Source: Astrothelium macrocarpum (lineage: Eukaryota; Ascomycota; Dothideomycetes; Trypetheliales; Trypetheliaceae). Taken from it: a stretch of 64,000 bases of DNA. The stretch covers positions 1-64,000 of the forward strand of contig JAGEMR010000018.1 in the NCBI GenBank assembly GCA_021030915.1. Reading direction: 5' to 3'. The translations under genes and the position numbers were made by a program. Positions 11,106-22,968 of the stretch are shown here, piece by piece. How positions within the stretch are numbered: position 1 is the first letter of the stretch; every line of letters starts with the position of its first letter. The notes beneath the pieces were generated by a model that worked only from the letters and a program-made list of their open reading frames with translations, was not told the origin of the DNA and searched no databases.

Positions 11106-12104
11106 TTAATGATGCATCTTCACATTGTCGCCGGAGAAGAACGCCGAGTCAAAGTTCCCATCATCGCCCGTGCCAAGTTCATGCCTGACCTCCGATCCGT
11201 CAACCTCGTGCAGAATTTTCGATCCATGCACCTCGTGTATGATTTTTGACCCTTGAACCTCGTGCACATTTTCCGGGGGTGCTTCGAAGATGGCAGCGCG
11301 CCCGTCAGCCTCGTAAGTCTCAAGCTTTGCGCCCGCTCCATCATCATGTGATGACAATGCCTTGGGAGCTTCTGTTCTTCTTCGTAGCCATCTCCAGTCG
11401 GGAAGACCTCTCATCCTCGAAATTGCAAAGACCGCGAAGCCCAAAACTATCAGAAGGAGAGGAATCGCCAGCCCAAGGCCAAGGTCACGAGCTATCTTCC
11501 CGAGCCTGTCTTCGTTTGGGTTTGCGGATGAAGGGTTGGAGGTAGTTGGATTTGTAGACGAGGAGGAGCTGGTGGTTGGAGCTGGAGCGGGAAAGGTTGT
11601 AGACATAACTGGTGTTGTGAAAGCTGAAAACCCCTGCGTAGAAGAAGATATGCTGGACGTTGAGATTGAAGACCCGTTGGATATGAAGAACATTCCACTG
11701 TTGAAAGGATTTAACGATTGGCCATTGCTTGCCTGAGTAATCTCAAAGTGCATAATATCTGAAGGAGGTAGATCCTCGTTTGTTTGAGCAACCCAGGCAT
11801 AACTGCCCGAACCAGGATTATTGGAGACATTAGCTACCAGAGTCAGTTCAAGGAGCACCAGTATGTCCAGTGACTGAGGAATATACATACAGAGGATATT
11901 TTCCCAGCTGAAAGAGCCGTCTACGCGTCGTTGGAAAGCGCGAAGGTTGAGAAAATCAAAGTCAGCTGTCCATGATATGGTTACAGGGGAACCTGCGGGT
12001 ATGTAGAGGGTGTTCGATGAATTCTGCGGCGGCCAAGCGAAGGTGTTACCCGCTACGGTTCTTGAGACATGGACAGATAAAAGGAGCGCGCAAAGGGAAA
12101 GCAT
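11106..12104 (-). CDS. Ser/Thr-rich type I membrane protein (Kre9/Knh1-like ectodomain)
   Basis: Two exons on the minus strand, 11891-12104 and 11106-11833, about 313 residues after removing a 57-bp intron (GTATGT...TAG, CTGAC branch). The protein has a signal peptide. Residues about 20-125 have the layout of the fungal 'Ser-Thr-rich GPI-anchored membrane' (Kre9/Knh1) domain: F.WP....TLYIPAGSPVTISW, then NNPGSGSYAWVAQTN and FEITQ. A Ser/Thr stalk, one transmembrane segment (LGLAIPLLLIVLGFAVFAI) and an RMR stop-transfer follow. The cytosolic tail carries tandem repeats of HEVxGSKI type. It has a true transmembrane helix rather than a GPI signal. A cell-wall-associated sensor or scaffold is possible but not shown. 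Confidence 0.75.
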   Translation of the reverse strand: MLSLCALLLSVHVSRTVAGNTFAWPPQNSSNTLYIPAGSPVTISWTADFDFLNLRAFQRRVDGSFSWENILCMYIPQSLDILVLLELTLVANVSNNPGSGSYAWVAQTNEDLPPSDIMHFEITQASNGQSLNPFNSGMFFISNGSSISTSSISSSTQGFSAFTTPVMSTTFPAPAPTTSSSSSTNPTTSNPSSANPNEDRLGKIARDLGLGLAIPLLLIVLGFAVFAISRMRGLPDWRWLRRRTEAPKALSSHDDGAGAKLETYEADGRAAIFEAPPENVHEVQGSKIIHEVHGSKILHEVDGSEVRHELGTGDDGNFDSAFFSGDNVKMHH

Positions 12105-14171
12105 TTGGACTTCAGAGCCTTGTTAACTTGTGGCTCCTCTAGGAACTGGAAATTGAGTCTGGTTAGTACAAGGCTGTAAACTTAATCGGCAAAGGCGCCA
12201 AACAAGTACAGTGTAACACAAGAGATGGTTGAAGGATATGCCGACGAGCAAAGCAATTCGACGAGAAAATGGAAATACTCGAGGATATTCAGAGTAATTC
12301 ATCAAAAGAGAAAGTGCCTCATTCACTACTCCTGGATACAATGAGACGTGGTACAGCCTCGCCTCAAATTGCCATCCTAGTGAGTTGCACCAATCAGATG
12401 CGCAATAAATTGGTTTTTTATTCATATCCCAGAGATATTTCTCCTTAAGCCTGCCCAATTCCAAACCCTATCGAGAGCCATCCAAAAAGCTGTCAAACTC
12501 ATGGACATCTGGGATAGATTTCTTTGTTCCAAGCCCTTCTCGTTTAAATAAACTGGCCACTGCCTATACCCTAACTATAAAGCATTGGTGTTTTCATGAT
12601 GTTCAGGTACATTGAGAAGATTTTGAGCAATTGATCTGGGAACGAGCCGGTCCGCACCGCGCCAGACCCCTGGACTTTGTTCTCAGCTAGATTAAAGCAG
12701 CAAGGATGTTGGGTTGCAAAGCTAGGAGGATACGTTAAGCGAATTCGACCCGGCTCTCATTGAGAAGATCGAGAATGAAAATTAAAACTGGTAGGCACCA
12801 CCCTTGCTCTCTGTGATGATTCCTCGTCTCACCAACAGTCGCCGGGAAAGGTGGTGATGCTGCATTGACGTTGAAAGTGGAGAATGGATGAGATTACTGC
12901 AGCAGCATATCGAACAAGGTAGAACAGGAAAATAGGTGAGCGGATTAAGTAAATGGTATCAAGCAAGAATTAGGCATCCGAGCTGCCCGGCCCCCAGTGA
13001 TGCTCAAAGGCAGGGTCAGCGGCAATTCTTTGTAACAAAAAATAATACACCAACAACCATGGTGTACTCGGTTCTCGGTTCCCCATGTCTTAAGTCCTTG
13101 TTTCGGATGCGGACCCAAAAATAGGCGCAGACTCGGCTTCGGCCGAGGGTTCTTCCCAAAAGCCAAGGGCTAGAAGCGTTGGTGCATGTTGTTAGTTTGC
13201 GGGTAACTTTGTAGCTGTAGGACGGGAAGGATCTAGGCAGTTTGCGGGTGTTATGTTGCGAGACCGGTGAGAGCAGTCCCGCTTCGTTCTCAATGTGTCC
13301 TCTTTATTTTTATATTTTCGGATAATACGTGAGGAGAGGATGAGAGTTTCAAGGTAGAGGGTGCAGAAGGAGATGTTGTTAGTGTTTGCGTCGTTACGGG
13401 CTTTGCCTTTTCGCATAGTTTGATAGTAACCTCTATGTTTCTCGAGCTGGATGATCACGATAATCCAGATGCAATCTCAATAGCTTGGCTAATTCGAACG
13501 AATACCATCGCGCCGTCATTACATCCACATAAAAGAGTGTACACTCAAGGGCAACATCTTCATTTCATTGATCCTCATCTACCTACGTCACTCCGCTATG
13601 ATCAATATACACACACACGAGTTAAAATTCACTACCATGCCGCCCTTCCGCCCCCAAACCCCCGCCAATTTACTTTATTCTTCTCCACCTTCGAGCAATT
13701 CCTGCACTTGACGCAAGCAAAAGTTGATGACCTCCTGCTCACTTGGCGCATTCGCACGGCCCCGGCTTTGTACTCTAATTCTGGTCATTGCGGCCGAAAG
13801 TTCCTTGATTCGGTCAAAGGTCGCGCGTGAAAGGAGTCGCCGACGACCTTCAGGAGGACGTACATAATGAAGCATGATGATACGGAGGCTCGAGATCATG
13901 TAGAAACCTGGTTATTGAGCTCTGGTGTCAGCCTGGATCGACTGTATTTTTGATTTTTTTTGGTGCGTTACCGAGCGCCAAGGAAAGGGGACAAATCTGC
14001 TGGAAACTCAGGACAAAGGGGAGAATTGAAGTAGCGGAAAGGCCTACAAAACATATTTTCTGCTCAGTGGGAAAGCAGGGCCGGAAGCACATATCGACGC
14101 AATGGCGAGAGGTATAGTCTCGCCCAAGCTATGTAATTGAGTAATGCATATACTGTTGGGATGGAGTGTAT
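12105..14171. other. 2 kb without a recognisable gene
   Basis: Short open frames only. A 74-codon frame at 13675-13899 (-), preceded by a plausible 3' splice site, is the only one with protein-like composition, and it matches no family I know. The right part is probably the 3' untranslated region of the Pbp1 gene. Confidence 0.4.
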
Positions 14172-17100
14172 TCATTTGGTGTCATCGCCGTGCCCGGCCA
14201 TTTGTGCAGCAGCCATGACTGGGGGTGGTCCTTGTTGGGGAGTAGCGTGCGGTGTGCCCATGTGTTGAAAGCCGCCGTTGGGAGCGCCTCGATGCTGTGG
14301 CATATTGAACTGATGCTGCTGCTGGTGGGGACCTGGTACGTAGTGTGGTTGTGGTGGATATCCACGCATGGGAGTCACTGAATTGATATCAGAAACTTCT
14401 CCACATAGTTTACGTCAGCTCATTTGAGGTATTGTCTCGACTTACTTGCTCCGGCGTGCTGTTGGTACATCATTGGAGGCGGACCACCATGTTGGGGAGG
14501 TTGCATGTAGATGACCTGTTGTGGTGGACCATGTCCTTGTTGACTACCCTGATGGCTCATTGGTGCTGGTCTGGGGCTTGGATAGCCACTTGGTGGCGGA
14601 GGTCCGCCATAATGCTGTTGCGGATTCGCAGGTACAGGTGCAAACATTGGTATGCCAGGCATGCCAGAGACAAATGGGCCTCCTGATGGCTGCTGAACCA
14701 TCATATGACCACCAATAGGAGCTCCCTGTGAGTGCACAAAAGGAGGTTGTGGTGCTGCGCGATACTGCACGTGATGGTTTCCAGGGCTCATTCCGTACGG
14801 ACCATGCATTGGCTGACCGTACGTCTGCTGGATTTGCGGTTGCATATTGGGATAGGCAAGTACAGGTTGGTTAAAACGAGGAGATGGCTGAATTGAGGAT
14901 TGTGATTGAGAAAATTGCATACGGTGATCTTCAAAGTGGGGACCTCCAGGCATCATATTTGGTTGAGCAGGGAAGTTGCGAGGCGTGTGTTGTGGTGTAT
15001 GAGCCGAGGCAATGCCCGGGCCGTTTTGCTGGAGGTGAAGAGGCAGCTGATGCTGATGTGCCATAGGTGCGTTCGCTGGAGAGTTGTGCATGGGAGAGAC
15101 AGAGGGCACAGGGGGCTGAGCCTTTTCAAACATATCAACATACTTCTTCTCTTGGTTCTCAGGAGGTACATCCCAGGTGGGTGGGGTTCTGAAAGCATTG
15201 GGGATGCCGCCATTGGAAGCAAAATCTTTGGCTTTGCCATTTTCCTCGGCTTCTTTCTTCATGCGCTTAATTGGATTGAATGCATCCTTGATTGATGGCC
15301 GTTCAGATGCAGGTTTGGGCTTCTTGCCGCCAAAGAAACTACCTGCTTTTGAAGGTTTGGGTTGAGCCACGGCAGCGCCATCCATCCTTGGGCTCGATCC
15401 TGAACCTGGATGCACTGGGGTGAATGTTGATGCTGCAGGGTTCGGTCGGAATTCAAAGGGCTTAGCGCCAGCCCTGAGGGAAGCGCTGGAGGGAGTATTC
15501 GAGCTACTTGGGCCTGATGGAATGCGCATGTCTTGCAGTGCAAGAGGGGGTGGCATGGTGGGCATGGCCCCGGCAGGTTTGTGTTGTTGCTGGAGACGAT
15601 GTGCAAGACCTTGTTGGCGGTTGTCACGCGATCCGCCCATTGATTGCATGCCATACTGCATTTTATTCCCACGAGCAGACTGATTGTTGAAATTCTGCTG
15701 CTGTTTGACGCGATCGCTCGAGCGATCTGTTCCTGCAGTTGGTGAGCCAACCCCGCCAGAGGGACCTCGTGCTGTCTTCTGCTCTGCCACGCTATTTTCT
15801 GTCGTGGTCGCGTTTGCTTTTCGGGCTTCCAGTTCTTTCGCTTGTCGCGCCGCTTTCTCAACAATTTCATCTTGCTTCGCCTTGTCCTTGGCCAGGATGG
15901 GAACCAAGTCAGTCGGGACTGGAGTGTTTAATTTAAAGTTTTGGGAAAACTTCTTCAAGTCATTCAACTTGACTGCCTTGTCATTGCTGCGCTGTGCACG
16001 TTGACGATCGATGACTTTCATCTTCTCGACAGCGGAAAATTCTTTAAAGGAATTCAGGAGATTTTTCTCAACATTGTCGGTCGCGTTTTGACCCTGGCCG
16101 TACTGACGCGCTGGTGTTGCATGGAGGGATGGTTTGCTGCTCGAAGCTTGGGTTGACTTTTGCTCAGTAACACCAGAATTGTCTTTGATCGTCGCAGGTG
16201 CCGTAGCAATTGTTTTGGTGTCTACATTTGCTGGTTGTGTTGTCTCCACTTGTTGTGCAATTGGAGCGGATGCTTTTGCTGCCTGCTCTGGGACAGGCGC
16301 TGCGCTTTGAGACTCTCCAGTATTTGCCGTATTTCCTGGTTTGGAGAGTTGGGAAGAAATGATGGCAGGATCAACGGGAGCTCCAGGGACAGTTGCTTGT
16401 CCGGTTGGCGCGCGTCGCGCTGGTGGGGTATATTTGTTTGGTTGGCCGGTTTGCAGTGGCGGAAAATCCCGCCTCACACCGCTGTACCTGCACTGTGGTC
16501 AGAGGACGCGTCAAGAGATGGGAAGATAATTCCTTGAACTCACTTGTCTTCCTCGTCAAGGCCAGAATCATCTACACTTCTTCCGCCTCGTTCCTCTGCA
16601 ACATGGGCGTTTATTGCGTTACTGCCTTCAATCTCTCTTGCCAGCTTCTCTGCTTTTGCAGCCATCTGATTGTACTTGGGATCAGACCTGTCAATACTTG
16701 TTGTGTAGAGGTTTTCGTCGTAGCTGCTTTTAACACCATAGAGTCGTTCGTTGGCTTCAAATTGGTCCCACGGTGCACTACCGGAAGCCTCCAAAGAGAG
16801 ATCTGCATTAGTATCTGCACCAGCTTCCCAGCGTTGAAGATTACGCTCGCGGACTGCCAAGTTACCAGAGATATCGGCGTCGGTCCTGAAAGAGGAGGCA
16901 ACACCTAGGGAAGCGGTTTAGTTATCACGTACGTGGGGAAAGAAAAGAAACAGTCTCGGCCGAACTCACCATTTTGAGTCTTCTGGGTGGGTTTCTCAAG
17001 AATAACATCAGAGACTGCCAAGTCTACTACATCAGAAATGGACAAAGTCAAGAGATGGTCTTCGCCAATGCCTAGATACTCATCCGATGGACTCGTTGTG

Positions 17101-17840
17101 CCGTTCGTGCCGCTGGAAGCATTCTGGATGCGTTTCGCCATCTTCAAAACATAGTGCGAGTCTGCCGACTCCAAGTTTGCACCAGAAAAGATACCAGTGT
17201 ATTGTTCCCCGTTTTTCAGTGTGATGGTAGTTGGTAAACCCTACAGATACGTATTAAATAAAATATCAAAGTTGCGGCGCTCGCCGGCGAGGAAGTATGG
17301 CTGTGTCCACAGTAATAGTAACGGTACTTACAGTGAAGTTTGCCATGATGAATAGAAGCCTATCATTGGCTTGTTTCTCTACCGCGCTGGACCCCTTTGG
17401 TTGAGATTGTGTCGGTTTGGGAGAAGCGGTGCTTCTAGCAGCACCGGCGACACCGTTGGGGGTGTTCGCGCTGGAAGATTTTTGAGTGATTGGATTTGTG
17501 CCTCCAGTCCATGCCTTTTGAGCCGGTTGCTTCCTAAATAAAAGTTTGGGGTTAGCTGAAGGTGTCAAGGCGCGGCAAGGTTATCTGTAAAGCTGGTGGG
17601 TTGGGCGAGCTGAAGGCGGTGAATTTTGGCACCAACATTGTCCCACATTGCCATTGGCAGGGACACATTGCTCCCAATCCAGGGGTCGGTGAATGTTCCA
17701 AAGTGGTTGGAAAGGTGACGGAGCGTGTACGAAAAGACTCACTTCTGCGTAGTCTCAGCAGGACTGCCATTCTGCTTGCGCACGCCGTCCATGGTCTTGG
17801 CGGCGGAGTTCATTTTTAATTGGGTGCGGCCAGCGCTCAT
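14172..17840 (-). CDS. pbp1: Pbp1/ataxin-2 homologue, stress-granule and poly(A)-binding-protein partner
   Basis: Six exons (minus strand): 17743-17840, 17332-17533, 16970-17240, 16544-16904, 14446-16487, 14172-14377. All joins stay in frame and give about 1059 residues. An N-terminal linker leads to an Sm-like domain (about residues 90-180: ANDRLLFIMANFT, then ITLKNGEQYTGIFSGANLES). The LsmAD domain follows (about 190-300: FRTDADISG, LQRWEAG, APWDQFEANERLYGVKSSYDE). The rest is Pro/Gln/Met-rich and disordered. It contains a PAM2-like motif (RPNPAASTFTPVHP) expected to bind the MLLE domain of poly(A)-binding protein. In yeast Pbp1 affects polyadenylation, stress granules and TORC1; a similar role is inferred. 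The gene is divergent from bud6. Confidence 0.93.
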
Positions 17841-18827
17841 GCTGAGCAAAAGAAAGAAGAGGAGCGAGCCAGGCCGAAGAAAAGCTTGGGCAGGATTTAA
17901 TGGAGGACTCGATGGGCAGGAGGTTATGTGGTGACACGGGCGTCGCAGCTCCACCGGACACCGCCCCACGCTCTGCGGAGCCTGAGAGGACAAGCGACTC
18001 GGCCGGGTGGCTCGCGGGACGAAGAGAGGCAGAACAAGTCCACGCAGGCAGGCGGGCGGAAGAGGAGTGGAGTGGAAGAGGTAGGGAAAGAAGCAAGAGG
18101 GCACAATTGCGGGTGGACAAAAGTCGTTAGGCTGGGGAATCAGTCGACTCCGGCGCCTTGAAACGGAAGCTAGCTTGGTCGAGCCCGCCAGCCACCAGCC
18201 TATTGGCTGCGAGACAGCTCCCCAGAGCCTGGACGTTGTACCGCGAAACCCGGTGCCCACGCCCGTAATCAGTGCGCTGAGTCGGATGATGCAAGCGACG
18301 AGCCCTGCCACGGGGGGAAAGAAGGTGAGAGGGTGAGCAGAGTCGGGGACGAAGTTGTGGGTGCAGGAAACAAGAGGTGCACTGGCGGCCTCGCCCGAAT
18401 GATGCACCCTCGTCACGTGCCCATGCAGCCAGCACTCCGCTGGAGCTCCGTCCCCAGCACTTCGACCTACGCGGCACCTTCGCCCCTTCGACGCGCGCCT
18501 GTGAGTTCTCGTCGCATGCGCGTCTGCTGCATGTGTTTCAGGAGCATGTAGAATCTGTATTTGCTGGTCCCTGCGCGATAGTCCCTAGCACCTTGGTCGC
18601 TTGAGGCGCCAGCGGACCGGGTTTAGCATCTCCACCCGTGCTTAAGCCGTCGGCCCTTCACCACCTTGCACCCTACGGAGCACTTTTGTTGACGTTTGCC
18701 TTCCGCTCCCATCTCATCACTGCCTAACACCTTTGATCTTCGCTGTGGAACGCCTCACTCCGGCAGCCCTATCTGTATCGACGATTACCGCCCTGCAGAG
18801 CTCGCCTTCCCGGCCTGTACCTCCGTT
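17841..18827. promoter_or_regulatory. Divergent pbp1/bud6 intergenic promoter region
   Basis: About 990 bp separates two divergent start codons. A CCAAT box (read on the minus strand) lies at 18202-18206. G/C- and purine-rich tracts flank both starts. No protein-coding exon is needed here; open frames in this stretch are uninterrupted mainly because it is GC-rich. Confidence 0.45.
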
Positions 18828-21800
18828 ATGCCGGGCGAAGAGATCGTCGGAAGAGATTCATCACAGTCTACCGCTTCCGGCTCTGGAAGAGATGGACGCC
18901 CTCCGAGTCGGCGGACAAATGTGTGTGAAATCATATGTGCTAGCCAAACATCTTTTGTGCCACTCTGCTAATTCCTCGTCACACTCTAGCCCCAACAACA
19001 ATTATCACAGATAGAAAAGAGTGTGACCCACCTCCTCGTCGCAACCAAGCAATTATTAGAGACTCTGACAGAATGGTCAAGAGGCGAAGCATCAGAAAAC
19101 AATGTGTCCGATGTCTATGTTCGATTAGGATACGAATTCAACATTGCCTGCAGGGCCTTCACCGCTATTGGCATTGAAACTGCTGATCTGGGACCAGTGC
19201 CGGACTTACTCAGAGGCATACTGGAGGAAACACTCAGCCAAGAGGCTTCAAAGGAGAGTCTGGATCGCTTTCTGCCTAGAATAAGAGATATTATAATAAA
19301 CTTGCTGCATGGATTGAAAAAGAAACAACAGAAGCTTCGACCCAGAAGCGGGCGGGAAAATGGAGTTGGCGTCTCAGCAGCACCGCCACGACAAAGCAGT
19401 GTAGCAAGCAATTCGAGTGGCGAAGGACCAGGTCCAAATTTCCAGGAAGACCGTTCGTCTAATTCAAGACCAACACGGCTGCGTGAAGAGGAGGACGGTT
19501 TGCAAGGCCCGCCTCCGCCTCCTCGAACGACGTCTGCCGTCAGTGGAAGAGACTCACCATCAAGACAAGATACGTCAGCATCAACTCGCACTCTCAATCG
19601 AGGAATGTCGTCAAGTCGAGGTACCTTGAGCTCGGATTCTTCCATGTCCAGTGAAGCAATGCAGAACATGCCTGTCATTGCTCCATATCCACAGGAAGAC
19701 ACAATACCCACAAGTGGGAGCTCCAGCAATGGCGCATCGTCACAAAGGCCGCCACCACCACATGGCCCCAACTTTCAACATCCACCGCCTCCACCACCAA
19801 AACAGCAGGATGCTCTGGCACAATTGCAAAAAGGAGGAGAGCTAGAGAGAAGAGCATCGAGAAGGTTTTCTGCATATCAAATTTCTAAGCATCTAGGAGC
19901 GTCGACAGGTGGCATGCCTATGATGCCTACACAGAACGGACCAATTCCGAATCGAGGTAGGGACGTTCGTGAGTCGATGAATGCTGTCCGGAACAGAGGT
20001 CCTGCTGCACCCAGTAGGCAAAGGTCGGTCCAGCGAGTAAATGAGCAATCACCATCGGGGCAAGCGTCAATGGCGTCAAGAATATCTGAAGAATCGAATC
20101 TGAGCATTGACCAGGCAAAAGTCAAGCCACCGGAAGAGCCGCAGGTAGTTGACAGTCCCATAAATAAGACTCCGGAGGACAAGCTTGGACCACCCATCCA
20201 AAATTTGCAGCAGGACAAAGCAGGTCTCTCAGCTACAGCCAGCGGACCCATTCAAGATTATGAATTGGACCAGACCCCGATCACAGAACGAAAGCATCCA
20301 TTGAAACGCGGCAAGGCATCGAATCGTGGCAAAGAAAGAGAAGAGCTTCCTGAAACTGTCTCTGAATCTCCTCCGGAAAAACAATTCGTTCCGGAAGATT
20401 CTCCTCAGCCAGGGAAGGAACTCACACTCTTTTTGCAGTATAAGAGCAAGATAAAGAAATACGTTCTTGCTGACGGGTACAACGACCTCACAACAGCCAA
20501 GCTTCAACTTGCTTTTATCGAAAAATTCAATTGGAACACGCAATACAATGGAATGGATCTTCCTGAAATCTACATACAAGATCCCATATCTGGTGTGCGA
20601 CATGAACTCGAAGATTTGTCTGACATAAAAGATCGTTCAGTTTTGGCGCTAAACATCGAGGCCCTTGATGAAGTCAAACGACACATAGACGATGGCATCG
20701 GCGGCCTCCGCTCCGTTGTCGAAAGTGTCCGCACTGCTCTCACGGACCAACAATCCGCCATTCAGCGGGTCTCAGACCGCCAACAAGAAGCCGCCAAAGA
20801 AATCGCCAGCATTGCAGCCGCACCCTCTCTCTCATCCAACCGCAACTCCACCTTGCGCGCGCCATCCCCCGGAATGAAACCACAACCCTTATCTCCCGAC
20901 GACCGCGCCAGCCAGCTCTCCGAAGTGCAAAGCCTCCGCCGCGACCTCGCCGTCGTCCGCCAAACCTACACCTCCTTCGTCTCCGACATCCAAGCCTCGA
21001 TGAAAGGCATCAAAGACAAAGCGGCGAGCGTCAAGACCGTGGCCGTCAAAGCGCGCGTGCCCTCTCTCGACGGCACGACGGGCCGCGCGTACGTCGAAGC
21101 GGGCAAGCAGACGCTCGACGGCGACAGCAGCAAGCTGGTCAACCGGGTGGACGACCTGCAGGACCTCGTCGAGGACCTGCGCAAGGACGTGGTGACGCGC
21201 GGGGTGCGGCCGCGCCCCCGCCAGCTCGAGACGGTGTCGCGCGACATCAGCAGCGTCACGGCGGCGCTTAAGAAGCTGCAGGAGTTCCTCAAGCGCGAGA
21301 AGCCCATCTGGAGTAAAGTCTGGGAGAAGGAGCTCATGATGGTCTGCGAGGACCGCGAGCTCCTCAGCATGCAGGAGGACCTCGCCACGGATCTCGCGGA
21401 CGATCTGGAGAAGGCCGCGGAGACGTTCGCGTTGGTGGAGGAGGCCACCAAGCAGCAGAATGCGCAGCAGGCGCAACAGCAGCAGGCGCAGCAGCAGGGC
21501 GGTGCGGTGAACGGTGTGCGGAGTGCGAGTGGGAAGCTGAATCCGCTGGCGCTGGATCAGGGCGTCGACCCCGCGAAGGCGAAGGATGGTGTGCTTGGCG
21601 AGGTCAGGGCGCTGCAGCCGAATCACGAGACGAGGTTGGAGGCGATTGAGCGCGCGGAGAAGGCGAGGCAGCGCGAGCTGGAGAGTCGGAAGGGTGGCGA
21701 GTTTCAGGCGGAGCTGGGGAACTTTGTGGAGGAGGGCAGGCTGAAGAAGACGGGCGGTGTGGAGGAGGCGGAGCGATTGAGGAAGGCAAAGGATGATAAG

Positions 21801-22016
21801 AGTCGGAGGGAGGTGTGGGAGAGGATGAATGGGCCCATTGCGTCGCCGCCGCCTGAGGGGGCAGATGGAAAGCAAGGAGAGGAGGGGGCTGCGCAGGTTG
21901 ATGGGCCGGCGGAGGAAAAACCGGAGGTGCTGTCGGAGGATGCTGCTGGTGCTGAGAACAGTCCGGAACCAGTGTTTGTGGAGGCGAAAGAGGACGCTGC
22001 TGCTCCTGTGGAGTAG
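18828..22016 (+). CDS. bud6: Bud6/Aip3, actin- and formin-binding polarity factor
   Basis: Two exons, 18828-18920 and 19011-22016, about 1032 residues. The 90-bp intron (GTGTGT...CACAG, GCTAAT branch) joins in frame to IEKSVTHLLVATKQLLETL, the conserved start of fungal Bud6 proteins. The N-terminal helical region (about 32-140) is followed by a long Ser/Pro-rich disordered part with proline clusters near residues 275-295. The AIP3 core starts near 500 (ELTLFLQYKSKIKKYVLADG) and runs through coiled coils to about 950, then an acidic tail. Bud6 is part of the polarisome: it binds G-actin and activates formin for actin cable nucleation at hyphal tips. GC content rises sharply from about 20.69 kb to the end of the gene. 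Confidence 0.92.
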
Positions 22017-22968
22017 GAAGATTGCTGCATTACCCGGTGTTTTGACTCAGATTGGTCCTCCATTTACTTGCATCAGCGCTTAACGACTCAGCTTAGTAGC
22101 GGCGTTTCTTTTTTTCTTTTTCTTATTTTTGCTCTGCTCTTTTTCGACCTTCATCAGCTTTTGATACCATTTACGATTTCTGGATGGCTTCCTATACAGA
22201 ATGTTTCATAATGTATGTACTAATATCATTCTGGATACGTCACACTTCCTACCATACGGTATGCTACTTTGGTCCCAAGACACGCATGTACATGGTCATG
22301 ATTCTTTGTTCAGAATGGCACAACACAAATTCACTAATTCGTTATTATCATTTTCTTTTACACAAGCGATACAGAGTATGTTTCCGTTAGCACCCTGGTG
22401 TTTTTCTTTGCATGTCTTTCTTTGTCAGCCGGATGCACAAAACGAACTTCTTCCCAAATCGGGTCCCAGGATATGCCACCTCCTTATTTCGTACTCTTTA
22501 TTCACTACCTAAAGTTTCGGAATTTAGATCGTTTCTCATAACAGCTCTACCGCTTTTGCAATGGTTCATAAGGCTGCGAGTTGGCTTTACCTGATGCTCT
22601 CACTGTTGTCATCTCACATTAAGGTTAGCACGATTAGGCATGTCATGTCATGGATATTCAAGGCATCGCTAGTACAGAGTACAAAGCCACCTTGGATTTG
22701 TTTAGCCTAACAGACCCCAACCGTCCGTTTTGTCTCGCTACGCACTGGCATTTCTAGAATCAAGAATGAAGCTCGACGGAGTACTTGAGCGAGTCGAGGT
22801 TTTCATTACTGTATCTGAAGCGAGAGAAATTGGCTATTTGAGATCACCATAGCGTGGTGCGGCGATTTGCTCGATTCTTAAAGGTCGCACATATTTAGTG
22901 GCCCATGAAATGACAGCATATGCTTCCTCGACCGCACTCCGTGCATGTTTTTTAAATGATCTTGCATA
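22017..22968. other. Intergenic, convergent 3' ends of bud6 and P450-1
   Basis: Pyrimidine-rich sequence follows the bud6 stop. No recognisable gene; probably the two 3' untranslated regions. Confidence 0.5.

Noticed and set aside
13675..13899. A 74-codon minus-strand frame with a charged helical C-terminus and a plausible upstream 3' splice site
   Set aside because: No upstream exon joins convincingly in frame and the sequence matches no family I know.
17900..18600. Several open frames on both strands in the pbp1/bud6 intergenic region
   Set aside because: The area is GC-rich, which makes stop codons rare; composition is low-complexity and the frames overlap on both strands.
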